Source: Brevibacillus brevis NBRC 100599
GTDB taxonomy: Bacteria > Bacillota > Bacilli > Brevibacillales > Brevibacillaceae
DNA: 64,000 nucleotides
Direction: 5' to 3'
Assembly: GCF_000010165.1 (NCBI RefSeq)
Contig: NC_012491.1
Location: forward strand, 3,169,501 to 3,233,500
Part shown: piece after piece, positions 53,170-62,105 of the stretch
How positions within the stretch are numbered: the stretch's first letter is position 1
How the letters are laid out: every line of letters starts with the position of its first letter
Position numbers and translations under genes: made by a program
Notes under the pieces: model-generated
Database searches by the model: none
What the model saw: only the letters and a program-made list of their open reading frames with translations
What the model was told of the DNA's origin: nothing

Positions 53170-54201
53170 ATGAAGTTGTGGGGAAAAAGTATCCAAGTCG
53201 CAGCAACGTACATTGGAACCGTCGTAGGCGCCGGGTTTGCGAGCGGTCAAGAAATCCTCGCGTTTTTCACTGCCTACGGCCATGCCGGAACAATCGGCAT
53301 CCTGCTCGCCACCTCTCTTTTTGTTTGGCTGGGCTACAAGATGATGCTAATCGCTCATCATTTGCGCACACCCTCCTATGAATCCTTTAATCAAAAACTG
53401 TTTGGACCGATGATCGGTCGTACGATGAATATTTTGGTATTTCTCACCCTTTTTGGCGTCACGACTGTCATGTTGGCAGGAGCAGGCTCGGTCTTGGAAG
53501 AACAGTTCGACATTCCGTATTTGGTCGGGACCGTCGCCACCGTTCTGTTCGCCCTGTTGCTTCTGCGAAAAGGGTTGGAGCAGTTACTCGTCGTGAATGC
53601 GATAGTCGTTCCGTCCATGGTATTGTTCGCTTTACTCATTTTGCTGGATGGCACTGCAGAATCTCCCATGCCGCTCTCGACCCCATCTGATTACTCCTTC
53701 TTATGGAAGACAGTCTTATACGTGTCCTTTAATCTAGCCATGGCCCAATCCGTTCTCATCCCGATCGGCTATGCAATCCGCAACAAGGTTGTTTTGTTAC
53801 GGGCAGCCGTTATTGGCGGAGTCGTGCTTGGATTCATGCTCCTCGTCGTCCATACTGCCATGTTGGCCAACTGGGACGATGTCCGTCTCATGAATATCCC
53901 GATTCTTTTTGTAACGGAGCAATGGAATGAATGGCTCCAGCTGTTCTTTGTTTTCGTGCTCTACTCCGAGATTTTTACCACGCTGATTTCCAACGTGTTC
54001 GGGATTGGTCAGCAGCTGCGTGAATTATTGGACGTTCCGGAAACGCGGCTTTACTTGTATTTGTTTTCTACTGCTTTCGTTTTGTGCCTGATTGGGTATA
54101 GTCAGTTGCTCATGTTTTTGTATCCGTTGTTTGGGTATTTGGGGTTGTCTACGCTCTGTCGGATTTCGCTTCCAGGGAATGTAATCAGAAAGCGGTTTTG
54201 A
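53170..54201 (+). CDS. YkvI-family membrane protein
   Basis: This 343-residue protein has about ten helices and the N-terminal signature VAATYIGTVVGAGFASGQE, typical of the YkvI family (LeuT-fold, related to sodium-coupled amino acid permeases). The frame extends to 53149; ATG 53170 follows GAAAGGA and is likely the start. Substrate unknown. The region after it (54202-54380) has no gene. Confidence 0.87.
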   Translation: MKLWGKSIQVAATYIGTVVGAGFASGQEILAFFTAYGHAGTIGILLATSLFVWLGYKMMLIAHHLRTPSYESFNQKLFGPMIGRTMNILVFLTLFGVTTVMLAGAGSVLEEQFDIPYLVGTVATVLFALLLLRKGLEQLLVVNAIVVPSMVLFALLILLDGTAESPMPLSTPSDYSFLWKTVLYVSFNLAMAQSVLIPIGYAIRNKVVLLRAAVIGGVVLGFMLLVVHTAMLANWDDVRLMNIPILFVTEQWNEWLQLFFVFVLYSEIFTTLISNVFGIGQQLRELLDVPETRLYLYLFSTAFVLCLIGYSQLLMFLYPLFGYLGLSTLCRISLPGNVIRKRF

Positions 54202-54380
54202 TTGGACGACCATTAGACATTTTCGAACCCTCTTCTATGATGACAATGTTCGGATTTAAGGTGATCAAATGGTCCACCTAAAAGTATTACCCCCGTAATT
54301 TTTTTAACAACGAGCAAAAGGCTTTCTTAAAAAACGAACAATTATCATATGTATAGCCATAAAGTATGGAATTCGTTATC

Positions 54381-56327
54381 TCAGACATTCTTCTTTCGTA
54401 ATACTTCTGCATACTTTTCTATGGATTCCAGTTCCATGAGCCGAATCAAATTCATCGCCTTGCTTTCCCATTTCTCGATTTGATCCTCTTCATATAGCAT
54501 TTCAATGAATGGTTCGTACAAACACGGGCTTTTGGTTGCGACAGGATGTTTTCGGTCCACTAAATGAGCCCACTCTAGATATCGTTGGCAAATCGAGTAA
54601 GCGATGGTGCCGTCATCAGTCTGTAACAACGGGTAATCATAGCATAGCTTTGACAGGATTTGATCAGTATGAACAGAAGCGAAAGGCGATTCAGAAAGAG
54701 CATCTCCTAGACGTCTTTCTAAACGTGTAAACGCAGCTTTCAACGCTTCGCCACTTCTCTTTGATTTACCAAAGTCCCGCTCCACCGTATTCCCGATTTT
54801 CTTATCCCATTTCACGCGTTTGATTTGATCAATGGCAAACTCTACATTCCGATTTCTCCAGGCTTCAGCTGTTCTGTGATACACATCGAATGGATCTTTA
54901 CCAGCCCTCGCCTGCCAACTTGAGGGATGAAAGGTGTTACCGCCAACCTCAATAAGCCCATGATCTACACGTATACTTCCTTCGAGTGCATATAGTAAAA
55001 GTAAAGGTTCATAGATTCGATAGATGTGAGCAGCGATCTCATTTCCTTCTTTGGCACAAGTCATATAGTATAACGTTAGCTCACTAACGGATTGAACACG
55101 GTTACCCCTCATTCTTGCCACGACTGTATTTTTCTTTGCGATATCATGCTCGGCTGGTACACCTGCTGCACGATAAGGATGAAAGTACAATGGATGAACA
55201 TTCATTGGATGAGTTTCGATGAATACGTGGATCCGTCGCAAATATTCATGGAACAGTAAATAAACCACGTTATTCTCAGCTAAAGTACTTCTATGGCTAT
55301 GGTGGTTTGCCAGGTTGGCTATATACGTGATCAGCTTTAGAATCCGTTCATCTCCGTTGCACAAAGCAAATTCCAGCAGACTATGATCAAAATCTTCGAT
55401 AGGCAGCTCAAGCGCTGGAAATTTCAATAAAAAGTCTTCGATTGGTCGCTCTCTCTGGTAGTTTTTCTGTCCCGTTACATACAAATAGATGTCTTTCGCT
55501 TCCTTTACCTGAGGAACGGTGATCATGGAATAATCGCAGGTTTTATATAAACGAGATTGAAAATGAAACATTTCCATCGTATTCTTGACTTCAGCACGTT
55601 CACGATTATATTGGTAAGAGCAATCAAACGGAAACCCACGTAGAATGAAATAACTGCTAAGGTCGAGCTGCGTAAGATCAGCGACTTCCATCGCATAAGC
55701 CACCGCATATATTCCCATTCCATTTCGAACATGAACGTATAACCTGCCATCGTGGCTCTTCCACCATTTTTGATAACCCTGACTCGCCCGCTCAATAAGA
55801 ATCGGTTTCTGTTCTATACGTGAGAGCCAATGCGCAACGTCTGACTGTTCTATCCATTTTACTACCCATTGTTTTTTCTCTCGTAGCAGACTGTACTTAA
55901 CACTTTTACTCTCTAGCAGTTCCTCGATATTTTCAGCAAATACTTGAAACGTAGTGTAGTGTAGCGTATACAGCTTGCCGTTCTCATCTATATAACCAGC
56001 CTTACTCAACCGATCATCCATCACATGAAAGCACTCTACCACCGTTTGTCCTTCATAATTTAATACCTCGGGTATTCTCCGTTCCTCTCCATCTCGATGC
56101 GCAAAGCTCCCCCATAAATCGATGCAAAAACGATTGTCGATCTCTCCTCCAAATGAATAGCTCAAACCGCCGTACTTTTCCTGCACATCCAACAAAGCAT
56201 CAAAAGCTGGAATGCCCTTCTGTTGTAGGATTTTTTTTACTTGCTCTCTGTCCGTAATGGTTTTCCTTCTTGTACATTGCTGAACAAAAGCCTTCGCTGT
56301 TTCTGACAATTTGTCACCGCCAGGCAT
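54381..56327 (-). CDS. Large protein with an N-terminal SUKH-like domain and an unknown helical region
   Basis: The 648-residue cytoplasmic protein begins with about 160 residues that look SUKH/SMI1-KNR4-like: PAFDALLDVQEKYGGLSYSF, a strand-rich centre, and GYIDENGKLYTLHY followed by FAENIEELLES. The remaining ~480 residues are rich in Tyr, Arg and Glu and appear helical, without a family I recognise and without Walker, nuclease or protease motifs. AGGAGG lies upstream of the ATG. SUKH domains are frequent in polymorphic-toxin immunity proteins, which fits the nearby DUF4261 and immunity-like remnants; this is inferred. Confidence 0.65.
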   Translation of the reverse strand: MPGGDKLSETAKAFVQQCTRRKTITDREQVKKILQQKGIPAFDALLDVQEKYGGLSYSFGGEIDNRFCIDLWGSFAHRDGEERRIPEVLNYEGQTVVECFHVMDDRLSKAGYIDENGKLYTLHYTTFQVFAENIEELLESKSVKYSLLREKKQWVVKWIEQSDVAHWLSRIEQKPILIERASQGYQKWWKSHDGRLYVHVRNGMGIYAVAYAMEVADLTQLDLSSYFILRGFPFDCSYQYNRERAEVKNTMEMFHFQSRLYKTCDYSMITVPQVKEAKDIYLYVTGQKNYQRERPIEDFLLKFPALELPIEDFDHSLLEFALCNGDERILKLITYIANLANHHSHRSTLAENNVVYLLFHEYLRRIHVFIETHPMNVHPLYFHPYRAAGVPAEHDIAKKNTVVARMRGNRVQSVSELTLYYMTCAKEGNEIAAHIYRIYEPLLLLYALEGSIRVDHGLIEVGGNTFHPSSWQARAGKDPFDVYHRTAEAWRNRNVEFAIDQIKRVKWDKKIGNTVERDFGKSKRSGEALKAAFTRLERRLGDALSESPFASVHTDQILSKLCYDYPLLQTDDGTIAYSICQRYLEWAHLVDRKHPVATKSPCLYEPFIEMLYEEDQIEKWESKAMNLIRLMELESIEKYAEVLRKKNV

Positions 56328-56450
56328 ATTCGTAGCCTCCTTTCGAGACTTTAGATTTAATTTTTACACCAACAATGGTAACATTTGTAACAGTTGAAAC
56401 GTCATTCGTTAAGGCCCAACTCATCAAGCTACTAGAAAGGAATTCCTATC

Positions 56451-57686
56451 GTGAAATTTTCTACCCTATTAAAAACCATGCTCGTTCTGTTACTCACGTT
56501 CTTCTCTACTTCGCCAATCAAGGCCGAAGAGCAGCAGGACCCATCAAGAGAACCGCAATTACCAGTGGTGTATCAAAACCTGCAAATACCGTCTCATTTG
56601 ACAGAGCCATTCTTTCTTTTCACGAAGCAACCACTTTACAAGTATGATTCACCTCCAAAGAGTTACACCATGTCATTGGTTTCACCGTCTGGAAAAGTAA
56701 TAATAAGCAATTACCTCGCTTATAAAAGTGAAGTGTACCCGCTCCAAAATGGATACGGATATTATTTTGATTCCCCCTTTTTTAAACATATGGACTATTT
56801 CCTTTACGATAAACAGGGCAATGTTAAGAAAATGACTACTTGTTGCGATATTGGCTCTTTCAAGCAGATACATGGGGAATGGTTTACGGGCACAGACTAT
56901 CCAGGAAACCTGCCGTATCTGTACAATGCCAAAACAGGGAAAATTACCAAGAAGTTTCCGGACGCGGATCATCCAATCTACTTAGCCGAACCGACTACGA
57001 AAACGTTTGATCCGTATTACTTGCCCTATGGTGGACTGGTAAAAGACGCAAAAGGGGATGAATACTACAAGTTGGGCATGAGAAATATTCATGGAAAAAT
57101 ACTGAGCAAGCCATTTTTTGATGAATATTTCGGATATGGTGAAGGCTGGCATCGTGTGAAAATAAACGGCCAAACGCATTTTATCAGTAATGAAGGCAAA
57201 ATTATGCTGAAGCCTTCCCGTAACTATAAAGTCGAATCGAATATGCACAGTGGAGCATTCATTGTCTCAGGCAAGCTGGGGAACGAAGAATTTTATGTGC
57301 TAATGAATAAAAAGGGACTCATTGTGTCCAAAAAGTATGCGTTTATCCGCCCAACCTCCGATGGTCATTTCCTGGCAGTGACGAAAACCAACAAGCAATA
57401 TACCTTTACCAAAATAAATGCGGCAGATAAAGTCGTCACCCCGCAACAATATGTGCTAAATAAGCCAGAACAAATGAAAGAACTCAAGCAGACGGGACAA
57501 TTGTTTCATACTGATTCCCAGATCATTGCGAACACAGCTAACAATAAAAGCTTCAACTTTCCACATCAATTGTTGATCACCCCTACGAATGAGACAGTCG
57601 CCATCGAGTACACCATCTCAGGGACTAAAAAGATCGGCGTGTATACACATGACGGCAAACTGATCTACGAGGAGATTATCAAATAA
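56451..57686 (+). CDS. Secreted WG-repeat-like protein
   Basis: The 411-residue protein has a signal peptide (MKFSTLLKTMLVLLLTFFST, cleaved near residue 25). Its beta-rich body has repeated blocks ending in G-K/E-x-I/L (for example SPSGKVIIS, NIHGKILSKPFFDEY, SNEGKIMLKP and THDGKLIYEE), a pattern of WG-type propeller-like repeats. It starts with GTG 56451 after GAAAGGAATTCC. Role unknown; probably cell-surface or secreted. It ends at a strong terminator. Confidence 0.72.
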   Translation: MKFSTLLKTMLVLLLTFFSTSPIKAEEQQDPSREPQLPVVYQNLQIPSHLTEPFFLFTKQPLYKYDSPPKSYTMSLVSPSGKVIISNYLAYKSEVYPLQNGYGYYFDSPFFKHMDYFLYDKQGNVKKMTTCCDIGSFKQIHGEWFTGTDYPGNLPYLYNAKTGKITKKFPDADHPIYLAEPTTKTFDPYYLPYGGLVKDAKGDEYYKLGMRNIHGKILSKPFFDEYFGYGEGWHRVKINGQTHFISNEGKIMLKPSRNYKVESNMHSGAFIVSGKLGNEEFYVLMNKKGLIVSKKYAFIRPTSDGHFLAVTKTNKQYTFTKINAADKVVTPQQYVLNKPEQMKELKQTGQLFHTDSQIIANTANNKSFNFPHQLLITPTNETVAIEYTISGTKKIGVYTHDGKLIYEEIIK

Positions 57687-57733
57687 GTAGGTACAGTGAG
57701 CCTGACTTCTCTTACATTCTCATACTAATAAAT

Positions 57734-57778
57734 AAAAGCACGACAATGCCCTGAAACAGGGGTATGGTCGTGCTTTTT
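57734..57778 (+). terminator. Terminator after the WG-like gene
   Basis: AAAAGCACGAC and GTCGTGCTTTT form an 11-bp stem with an inner CCCT/AGGG stem and a T-tail. Confidence 0.9.
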
Positions 57779-57816
57779 CCTATCAAGTTCCTCTGGTCTC
57801 CCGAGTGATCACGCAA

Positions 57817-58752
57817 TTATTCCAATCCCGCAGGTTTTTCCCTTCCATCCAACGGATACCAGCGAAGCACATCACGCGGAGGACTTGCCAACCCTTCCTC
57901 CAACAAGACACACTTCCAAATTTCTTCACCCGGCCCATCGGTAGTATCGCCGTCATTGATAACAGGACCATTCTCGTATACATAGTTCGATATATTACGT
58001 AGGAAACTTGCAACCTCATTCGGATCGTAGGCATCCCCATTAAATACCGCCTCATGATCGATCACATCCAACTGCTGCATGCCGACGGTATCCATCAAGA
58101 GCCATCCCTCTGGAAGATTGAACAACCGGACATTGGACCATAGCTCCAGCGGAAGAAGCTGGATTTGCTCATAACGTTGATTCAGCTCTTGCATCAGCTC
58201 GGCAGACGCGAGGCACTCTCCATTCGGATTAAAAAAGCAAAGAGCTTCTGGCATTTTCAAGAGCGACTCTGCAATGGCGGTGACAGTCATCAACTCCGGG
58301 AGCGACTCATAATCCTTAGGCAGTACTGGAGCCTGATCATCCGACTCCCCCAACACGAAAGAAGAGCGGATTCGAATAAACGCTCCATGCTCGGTTGCGG
58401 CTTGCCGCCCTTCGGGAAATCCCCACGACTGCTGAGCTGCCCGCTCCAGGTTATTCGAGAATGTAAACGGTCCGAAAAAGCCCATCGACCAAGCGCCAAA
58501 CAGCATCGTATCTTCTGCCGGATCTCCCATACTATCCGGCCAAGGCTTATCGACGACATCGACCTGGATATATCCGTTTACTTCTGGACGGTACGGAATA
58601 AGCAAGCTAGGGCCGCTGAACACCCATTGGTCGGACGTTTCTATGATATTCGCAATTTCGAATTGATCCTTGAGTCTGTCTGCTATTTTGTGAATCGGAA
58701 CCGCTGTTGACAACAGGACGGCAACCCCTTGAGAATACATACCTTTTGGCAT
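57817..58752 (-). CDS. DUF4261 domain protein
   Basis: This 311-residue cytoplasmic protein begins MPKGMYSQGVAVLLSTAVPI, with a central MLFGAWSMGFFGPFTF segment and a C-terminal half matching DUF4261 proteins (AEALCFFNP-like segment, then a WSNVRLF and LMDTVGM region). The function of the family is unknown; in Bacilli it often lies with small genes of toxin-immunity islands. AGGAAGAAG precedes the ATG. It is 34 bp downstream of the unknown gene at 58787-59440, so they are one transcript. Confidence 0.82.
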   Translation of the reverse strand: MPKGMYSQGVAVLLSTAVPIHKIADRLKDQFEIANIIETSDQWVFSGPSLLIPYRPEVNGYIQVDVVDKPWPDSMGDPAEDTMLFGAWSMGFFGPFTFSNNLERAAQQSWGFPEGRQAATEHGAFIRIRSSFVLGESDDQAPVLPKDYESLPELMTVTAIAESLLKMPEALCFFNPNGECLASAELMQELNQRYEQIQLLPLELWSNVRLFNLPEGWLLMDTVGMQQLDVIDHEAVFNGDAYDPNEVASFLRNISNYVYENGPVINDGDTTDGPGEEIWKCVLLEEGLASPPRDVLRWYPLDGREKPAGLE

Positions 58753-58786
58753 ATCGTCATCTTCTTCCTAATTGTATTTGTATGAG

Positions 58787-59440
58787 TCAAGACGTACTTT
58801 TCGCAACTGTAAAACCGATTGCTTGAAGCTCCTTCATCGCCATTTCCAGATCAACTTCTGGATTCAGCTCCATCATCATTTCTTTGGTGATGGAAGTATT
58901 CGTAAAGACATAACCAATTACATCAAGCGGGACTTTCACCTCGTAGTAGTCCTCTGCCCACTCCAGATAGTCTTCTGGGTTATCATATAGCATCCCAAGC
59001 AAAAAATCTGATCCGTCATCCAGCCCTTGGGGATTATGTACCTCTCCCGTTTTCCATACGTGATCAGCAGATTCTCGCCATAAGCAGAAAGTAACTTCCT
59101 CCTTGGTCAACGCTTCGTCATTGAGACGGTGAAGCAATGCGGGAGGGACTTGCTCATAGATACCAGGCCAAACCTCGTATTCTTCCCTAGCATGTGGACT
59201 CATTTCCGATTCATGATCGAATCCTTTTACAATGACGCCCTCGGGTGTGAATAGGATGTAAAGATCGTCGCCTGAACCGTTGCTAACGCTCGCGAATGTC
59301 GTGTTTTCATCCCAGTGCGGATCGAACTGATATCGGCGCAGCCATTCCTCTTCACACAATACGATATCCAGTGCGCTCAGGATAAGCAGACGCTGTTTTA
59401 ATACTTCTGGCTCCAAGAAAGGCTTAGGCCAAATGTTCAT
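58787..59440 (-). CDS. Acidic hypothetical protein, immunity-like context
   Basis: This 217-residue, Glu/Asp/Trp-rich cytoplasmic protein has no recognised domain. Segments such as DDLYILFTPEGVIVKGFDHESE look like the beta-rich core seen in many small immunity proteins. It overlaps the upstream small gene by 4 bp (ATGA) and is followed by a DUF4261 gene, forming a minus-strand operon. Function unknown. Confidence 0.68.
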   Translation of the reverse strand: MNIWPKPFLEPEVLKQRLLILSALDIVLCEEEWLRRYQFDPHWDENTTFASVSNGSGDDLYILFTPEGVIVKGFDHESEMSPHAREEYEVWPGIYEQVPPALLHRLNDEALTKEEVTFCLWRESADHVWKTGEVHNPQGLDDGSDFLLGMLYDNPEDYLEWAEDYYEVKVPLDVIGYVFTNTSITKEMMMELNPEVDLEMAMKELQAIGFTVAKSTS

Positions 59441-59619
59441 GTTAGATTCTCCTTTAATTCCCTATATATTGTCAATAACCCGTCTAAATACTCGCCCCTG
59501 TCTAAGAGCTTCTCACCGATTGGCTCAGGCGGCATTTTCTCTGTACATCGGGGACAATCATAGCTGTTCTTATATGTATCGGATTCTGACTCCATATGTA
59601 AATAGGTGGCATTTAGCAT
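59437..59619 (-). CDS. Small protein with a CxxC motif, possibly 5'-truncated
   Basis: This 60-codon frame has SYDCPRCTEKMPPEP, a zinc-ribbon half, and a helical C-terminus. An in-frame upstream extension without a start adds another Cys (VICEKFNY), which suggests that the gene has lost its 5' end. The ATGA overlap with the next gene indicates that it was or is translated with it. No ribosome binding site is evident. Confidence 0.45.
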   Translation of the reverse strand: MLNATYLHMESESDTYKNSYDCPRCTEKMPPEPIGEKLLDRGEYLDGLLTIYRELKENLT

Positions 59620-59714
59620 GTAATTGAATTTCTCGCAAATAACTGTATGAGTTTACACAAAATCTTAACAGACTCGAGGACCTTGTTAGAATTTATCCAA
59701 CAAGGTACTATACT

Positions 59715-59923
59715 CTATTCAACTAAGTTTACAGGAAATCGGTTCTTTAATTCTGACCATGTGGCGTTAAAAAATTCAGCCTTGTTCGTAAACCCAATAT
59801 AATGCTCAAAATTTTCTTCGTCAAAAGTTGCATAATATACTCGTTGGAATATTAGAAAACCAATTTCTCGACTAATTTCGCGTTTTTACTATCATTAAAC
59901 TGATATCTCAAATAATTCAACGC
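59715..59923 (-). pseudogene. Frameshifted immunity-like gene fragment
   Basis: Two minus-strand frames join to one product: LNYLRYQFNDSKNAK, then after a shift IGFLIFQRVYYATFDEENF and a C-terminus ending LKNRFPVNLVE. The start is missing. The acidic, aromatic-rich composition is like small immunity proteins; no family assigned. Confidence 0.5.
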
Positions 59924-59932
59924 AAAAGGAAT

Positions 59933-59990
59933 CCCCTTCAGGATAAAAGGCAAAGTGACCATCTGCCTTTTATCCTGAAGGGGACTTTTT
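59933..59990 (+). terminator. Hairpin with a 20-bp perfect stem
   Basis: CCCCTTCAGGATAAAAGGCA and its exact complement are separated by 11 bases and followed by ACTTTTTT. It lies between minus-strand genes; on that strand it would end the EVE gene transcript. Confidence 0.75.
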
Positions 59991-60061
59991 TAGTTGTGAT
60001 GGGATAACCATGCATATTGCTACCGTTATAGCCCATGTCCGCCTTTTCTTTTGTAGGACGA

Positions 60062-60592
60062 TCAGTCATTTGCTTCACCTCTATTTTGTCTAGTAGGTTT
60101 AGAATCCTGCCGCTTATACGGATTGTCGACGTCATGCTGGATACCTTCCACATCGCCAATCATTGCGCCAGCAATCGTCAGAAAATCTTCGAACCCGACT
60201 TCAAAGTGACCATAGCGGAATTGATACCCCCAATTTCGATTCCCGCGCGTGAAGGTAAGCTGATCCAATAAAGTGGCAATTTTCACTTCGCGACACGGAA
60301 TATAGCGGATATTCCGACGATACGGCACAAAGGATTCGGACATCGGATATTCGTAGATTTTGTCATCTGCCACTTGTCCAATGGCGGTAAATGCTTGAAG
60401 CACTTCCCCCTTAGACAAGTCTGTTCGTGGAGAGTAGTATATCAACCAATCACCAGGAGACATCCGACGCAATGGTGCCGACTTGCCATGGCAGAGCTGG
60501 GCGAATCCACCCAGCACCCCCCTTTTCACATGTGAAGCAGATACAACTCCAATCCAGTAGCGACTTTTCTCGATTGTTACATTCATCGGCAT
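60062..60592 (-). CDS. EVE domain protein
   Basis: The 176-residue protein is a stand-alone EVE (PUA-like) domain: [48 protein letters not shown] and YIPCREVKI. Such domains bind modified bases in DNA or RNA and are often found near modification-dependent defence genes, though none is seen here. A 25-residue polar tail follows. Starts at 60592 and 60586 are both possible behind AAGGGAAGGGATAGG. Confidence 0.9.
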   Translation of the reverse strand: MPMNVTIEKSRYWIGVVSASHVKRGVLGGFAQLCHGKSAPLRRMSPGDWLIYYSPRTDLSKGEVLQAFTAIGQVADDKIYEYPMSESFVPYRRNIRYIPCREVKIATLLDQLTFTRGNRNWGYQFRYGHFEVGFEDFLTIAGAMIGDVEGIQHDVDNPYKRQDSKPTRQNRGEAND

Positions 60593-60699
60593 CGTTCCTA
60601 TCCCTTCCTTCTTTAAAATTTATACGTTTGTATGAAGTACACCGAATCACGGATGAGTAAGTATTTTGCCATATAATCATCTTAACGTAACTATATAAA

Positions 60700-60731
60700 A
60701 ACGTTACTGACAACAGTATGTCAGTAACGTT
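60700..60731. terminator. 12-bp inverted repeat, possible terminator
   Basis: AACGTTACTGAC and GTCAGTAACGTT are separated by eight bases. It lies between the EVE gene and gene remnants and has a weak T-tail. Confidence 0.5.
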
Positions 60732-60839
60732 AGAAATATCTTTCAGGTCTACCTTCGACTTGATTTTCTGTTGGTTAAAGAAACGACTGGAATGCGCATG
60801 CGATGTTTTGCCAATCTCATCCTCCTTGGCTTGTTATCT

Positions 60840-60935
60840 CTACCATGTGAATAAACAGCCAGTCTTTGCCGAATTGCAAAGAAAAACACCCGTTACATTA
60901 ACATCAATCGCGCGTTTCCATACTTCAAAGTCAAG
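60840..60935 (-). pseudogene. SDR gene fragment
   Basis: The minus strand encodes LDFEVWKRAIDVNVTGVFLC, the conserved DVNxTGVF region of short-chain dehydrogenases, then stops. It overlaps the tail of a truncated TetR frame, as if a deletion had fused the two. Confidence 0.65.
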
Positions 60936-61057
60936 CTGATCATCGTATCAATTCGGGTCGCAGAAAACTCATGCGCAGCAAACATTTCTTCCGCGGCGTT
61001 AAGGATCATTTCCTTAGTTCTGGCAGCGTCATACCTCTTTTTCTTTCTTTCTGCCAT
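60893..61057 (-). pseudogene. Truncated TetR regulator
   Basis: From ATG 61057 the frame reads ARTKEMILNAAEEMFAAHEF and ATRIDT, the first helices of a TetR HTH, then runs into the SDR fragment and stops at 60893. Only 54 codons remain. Confidence 0.7.
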
Positions 61058-61184
61058 GTTGAACCTCGTTCATTAAAATATAACTAACTGGTTAGATTTA
61101 TAAAAGGGGTTGGAATTTTCTAATCGGAGCGAATGGTCCAGTTTTCAACCAGTGAGATGCCACAAAGGCTCACTGGTTCTTTCT

Positions 61185-61991
61185 TCAATTACTGAAGTTC
61201 CGGAATTGCGTAGGTGTCATGCCTACCGTTTTGACAAACGTCCTTTGAAATTGGCTGACGCTTGAAAAACCGAGGCTGAAGCTAATCTTCGTCACAGAAT
61301 GGATCGATCTTTTCAGAAGCCTTTTAGCCTCCTCCATTCGCAGCAGGAGTACGTACTGATATGGTGTGACACCCATCATCGCTTTAAAGGACCTTATAAA
61401 ATGATATCGGCTTTGCAGGGCCATGAAAGCAAGCGTATCAACCCGGATATCATTCCGATAGTTCTCATGAATATATTCCAGAACCTTTCCCAATTGCGGA
61501 TCGGAATAGTGGGCGGGTATCCTCACGGTGGGATTGGGATCGTTTTTGTGGTTGCCAGCTAAAGCGCCGAGTAAGTAAAAAAGCACCTGCGACTCCAATT
61601 CTTCCTGTGCAAGCCGATCTGCTGTGTCGCAAGTGAGAAGCGCGTTCGTCCAATTGCGGAACTTCTCTCGCATAAATTTGGGGTCGAATTTCTGCAGCAC
61701 CGCAAATTCAAATTCTTCTTGTCCGGTTAGCTCCTTCAAGCTGTTTTGGTTGACTTTAAAAATGAGTACGCCCGACTGCGACCCGATCTCGAAAAAATGC
61801 TGCTCCTTTGGATGCTGCACTAGTCCGCCACCGTCCACTAGCCTGTAATGGCGATTTACTAGCGTGAACTGGCAATGACCAAATATCGGAATGGTAATTT
61901 GGATCTCGTTCTCGTGAATATGCGGATGATTGGAGAATTCCCCTTCGATCTGCCATAGTTCCAGATGCGGCGTTGAGACTTTAATAATCAT
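61185..61991 (-). CDS. AraC-family transcriptional regulator
   Basis: The ~268-residue protein has an N-terminal cupin-like sensor (HPHIHENEIQITIPIFGH) and a C-terminal double HTH: RVDTLAFMALQSRYHFIRSF and KISFSLGFSSVSQFQRTFVK, closing with the G-MTPTQFR motif. AGGTGAG lies before ATG 61991, and the frame extends to 62012. It is divergent from an Fsr-type MFS exporter (about 110 bp between starts) and likely controls it. Confidence 0.92.
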   Translation of the reverse strand: MIIKVSTPHLELWQIEGEFSNHPHIHENEIQITIPIFGHCQFTLVNRHYRLVDGGGLVQHPKEQHFFEIGSQSGVLIFKVNQNSLKELTGQEEFEFAVLQKFDPKFMREKFRNWTNALLTCDTADRLAQEELESQVLFYLLGALAGNHKNDPNPTVRIPAHYSDPQLGKVLEYIHENYRNDIRVDTLAFMALQSRYHFIRSFKAMMGVTPYQYVLLLRMEEAKRLLKRSIHSVTKISFSLGFSSVSQFQRTFVKTVGMTPTQFRNFSN

Positions 61992-62105
61992 ATAATTCTC
62001 ACCTATTTTCATTATAGCAATTATTGCACAATTTCAAAGCAATAATCACGGCGACAAGCTCTTCAGCCCATCGTTAAGATAGGAAAAAAGAAAGAGGTGA
62101 AATGA

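Noticed and set aside
60718..60939. 73-codon plus-strand frame
   Set aside because: It is the antisense shadow of the SDR and TetR fragments on the minus strand.
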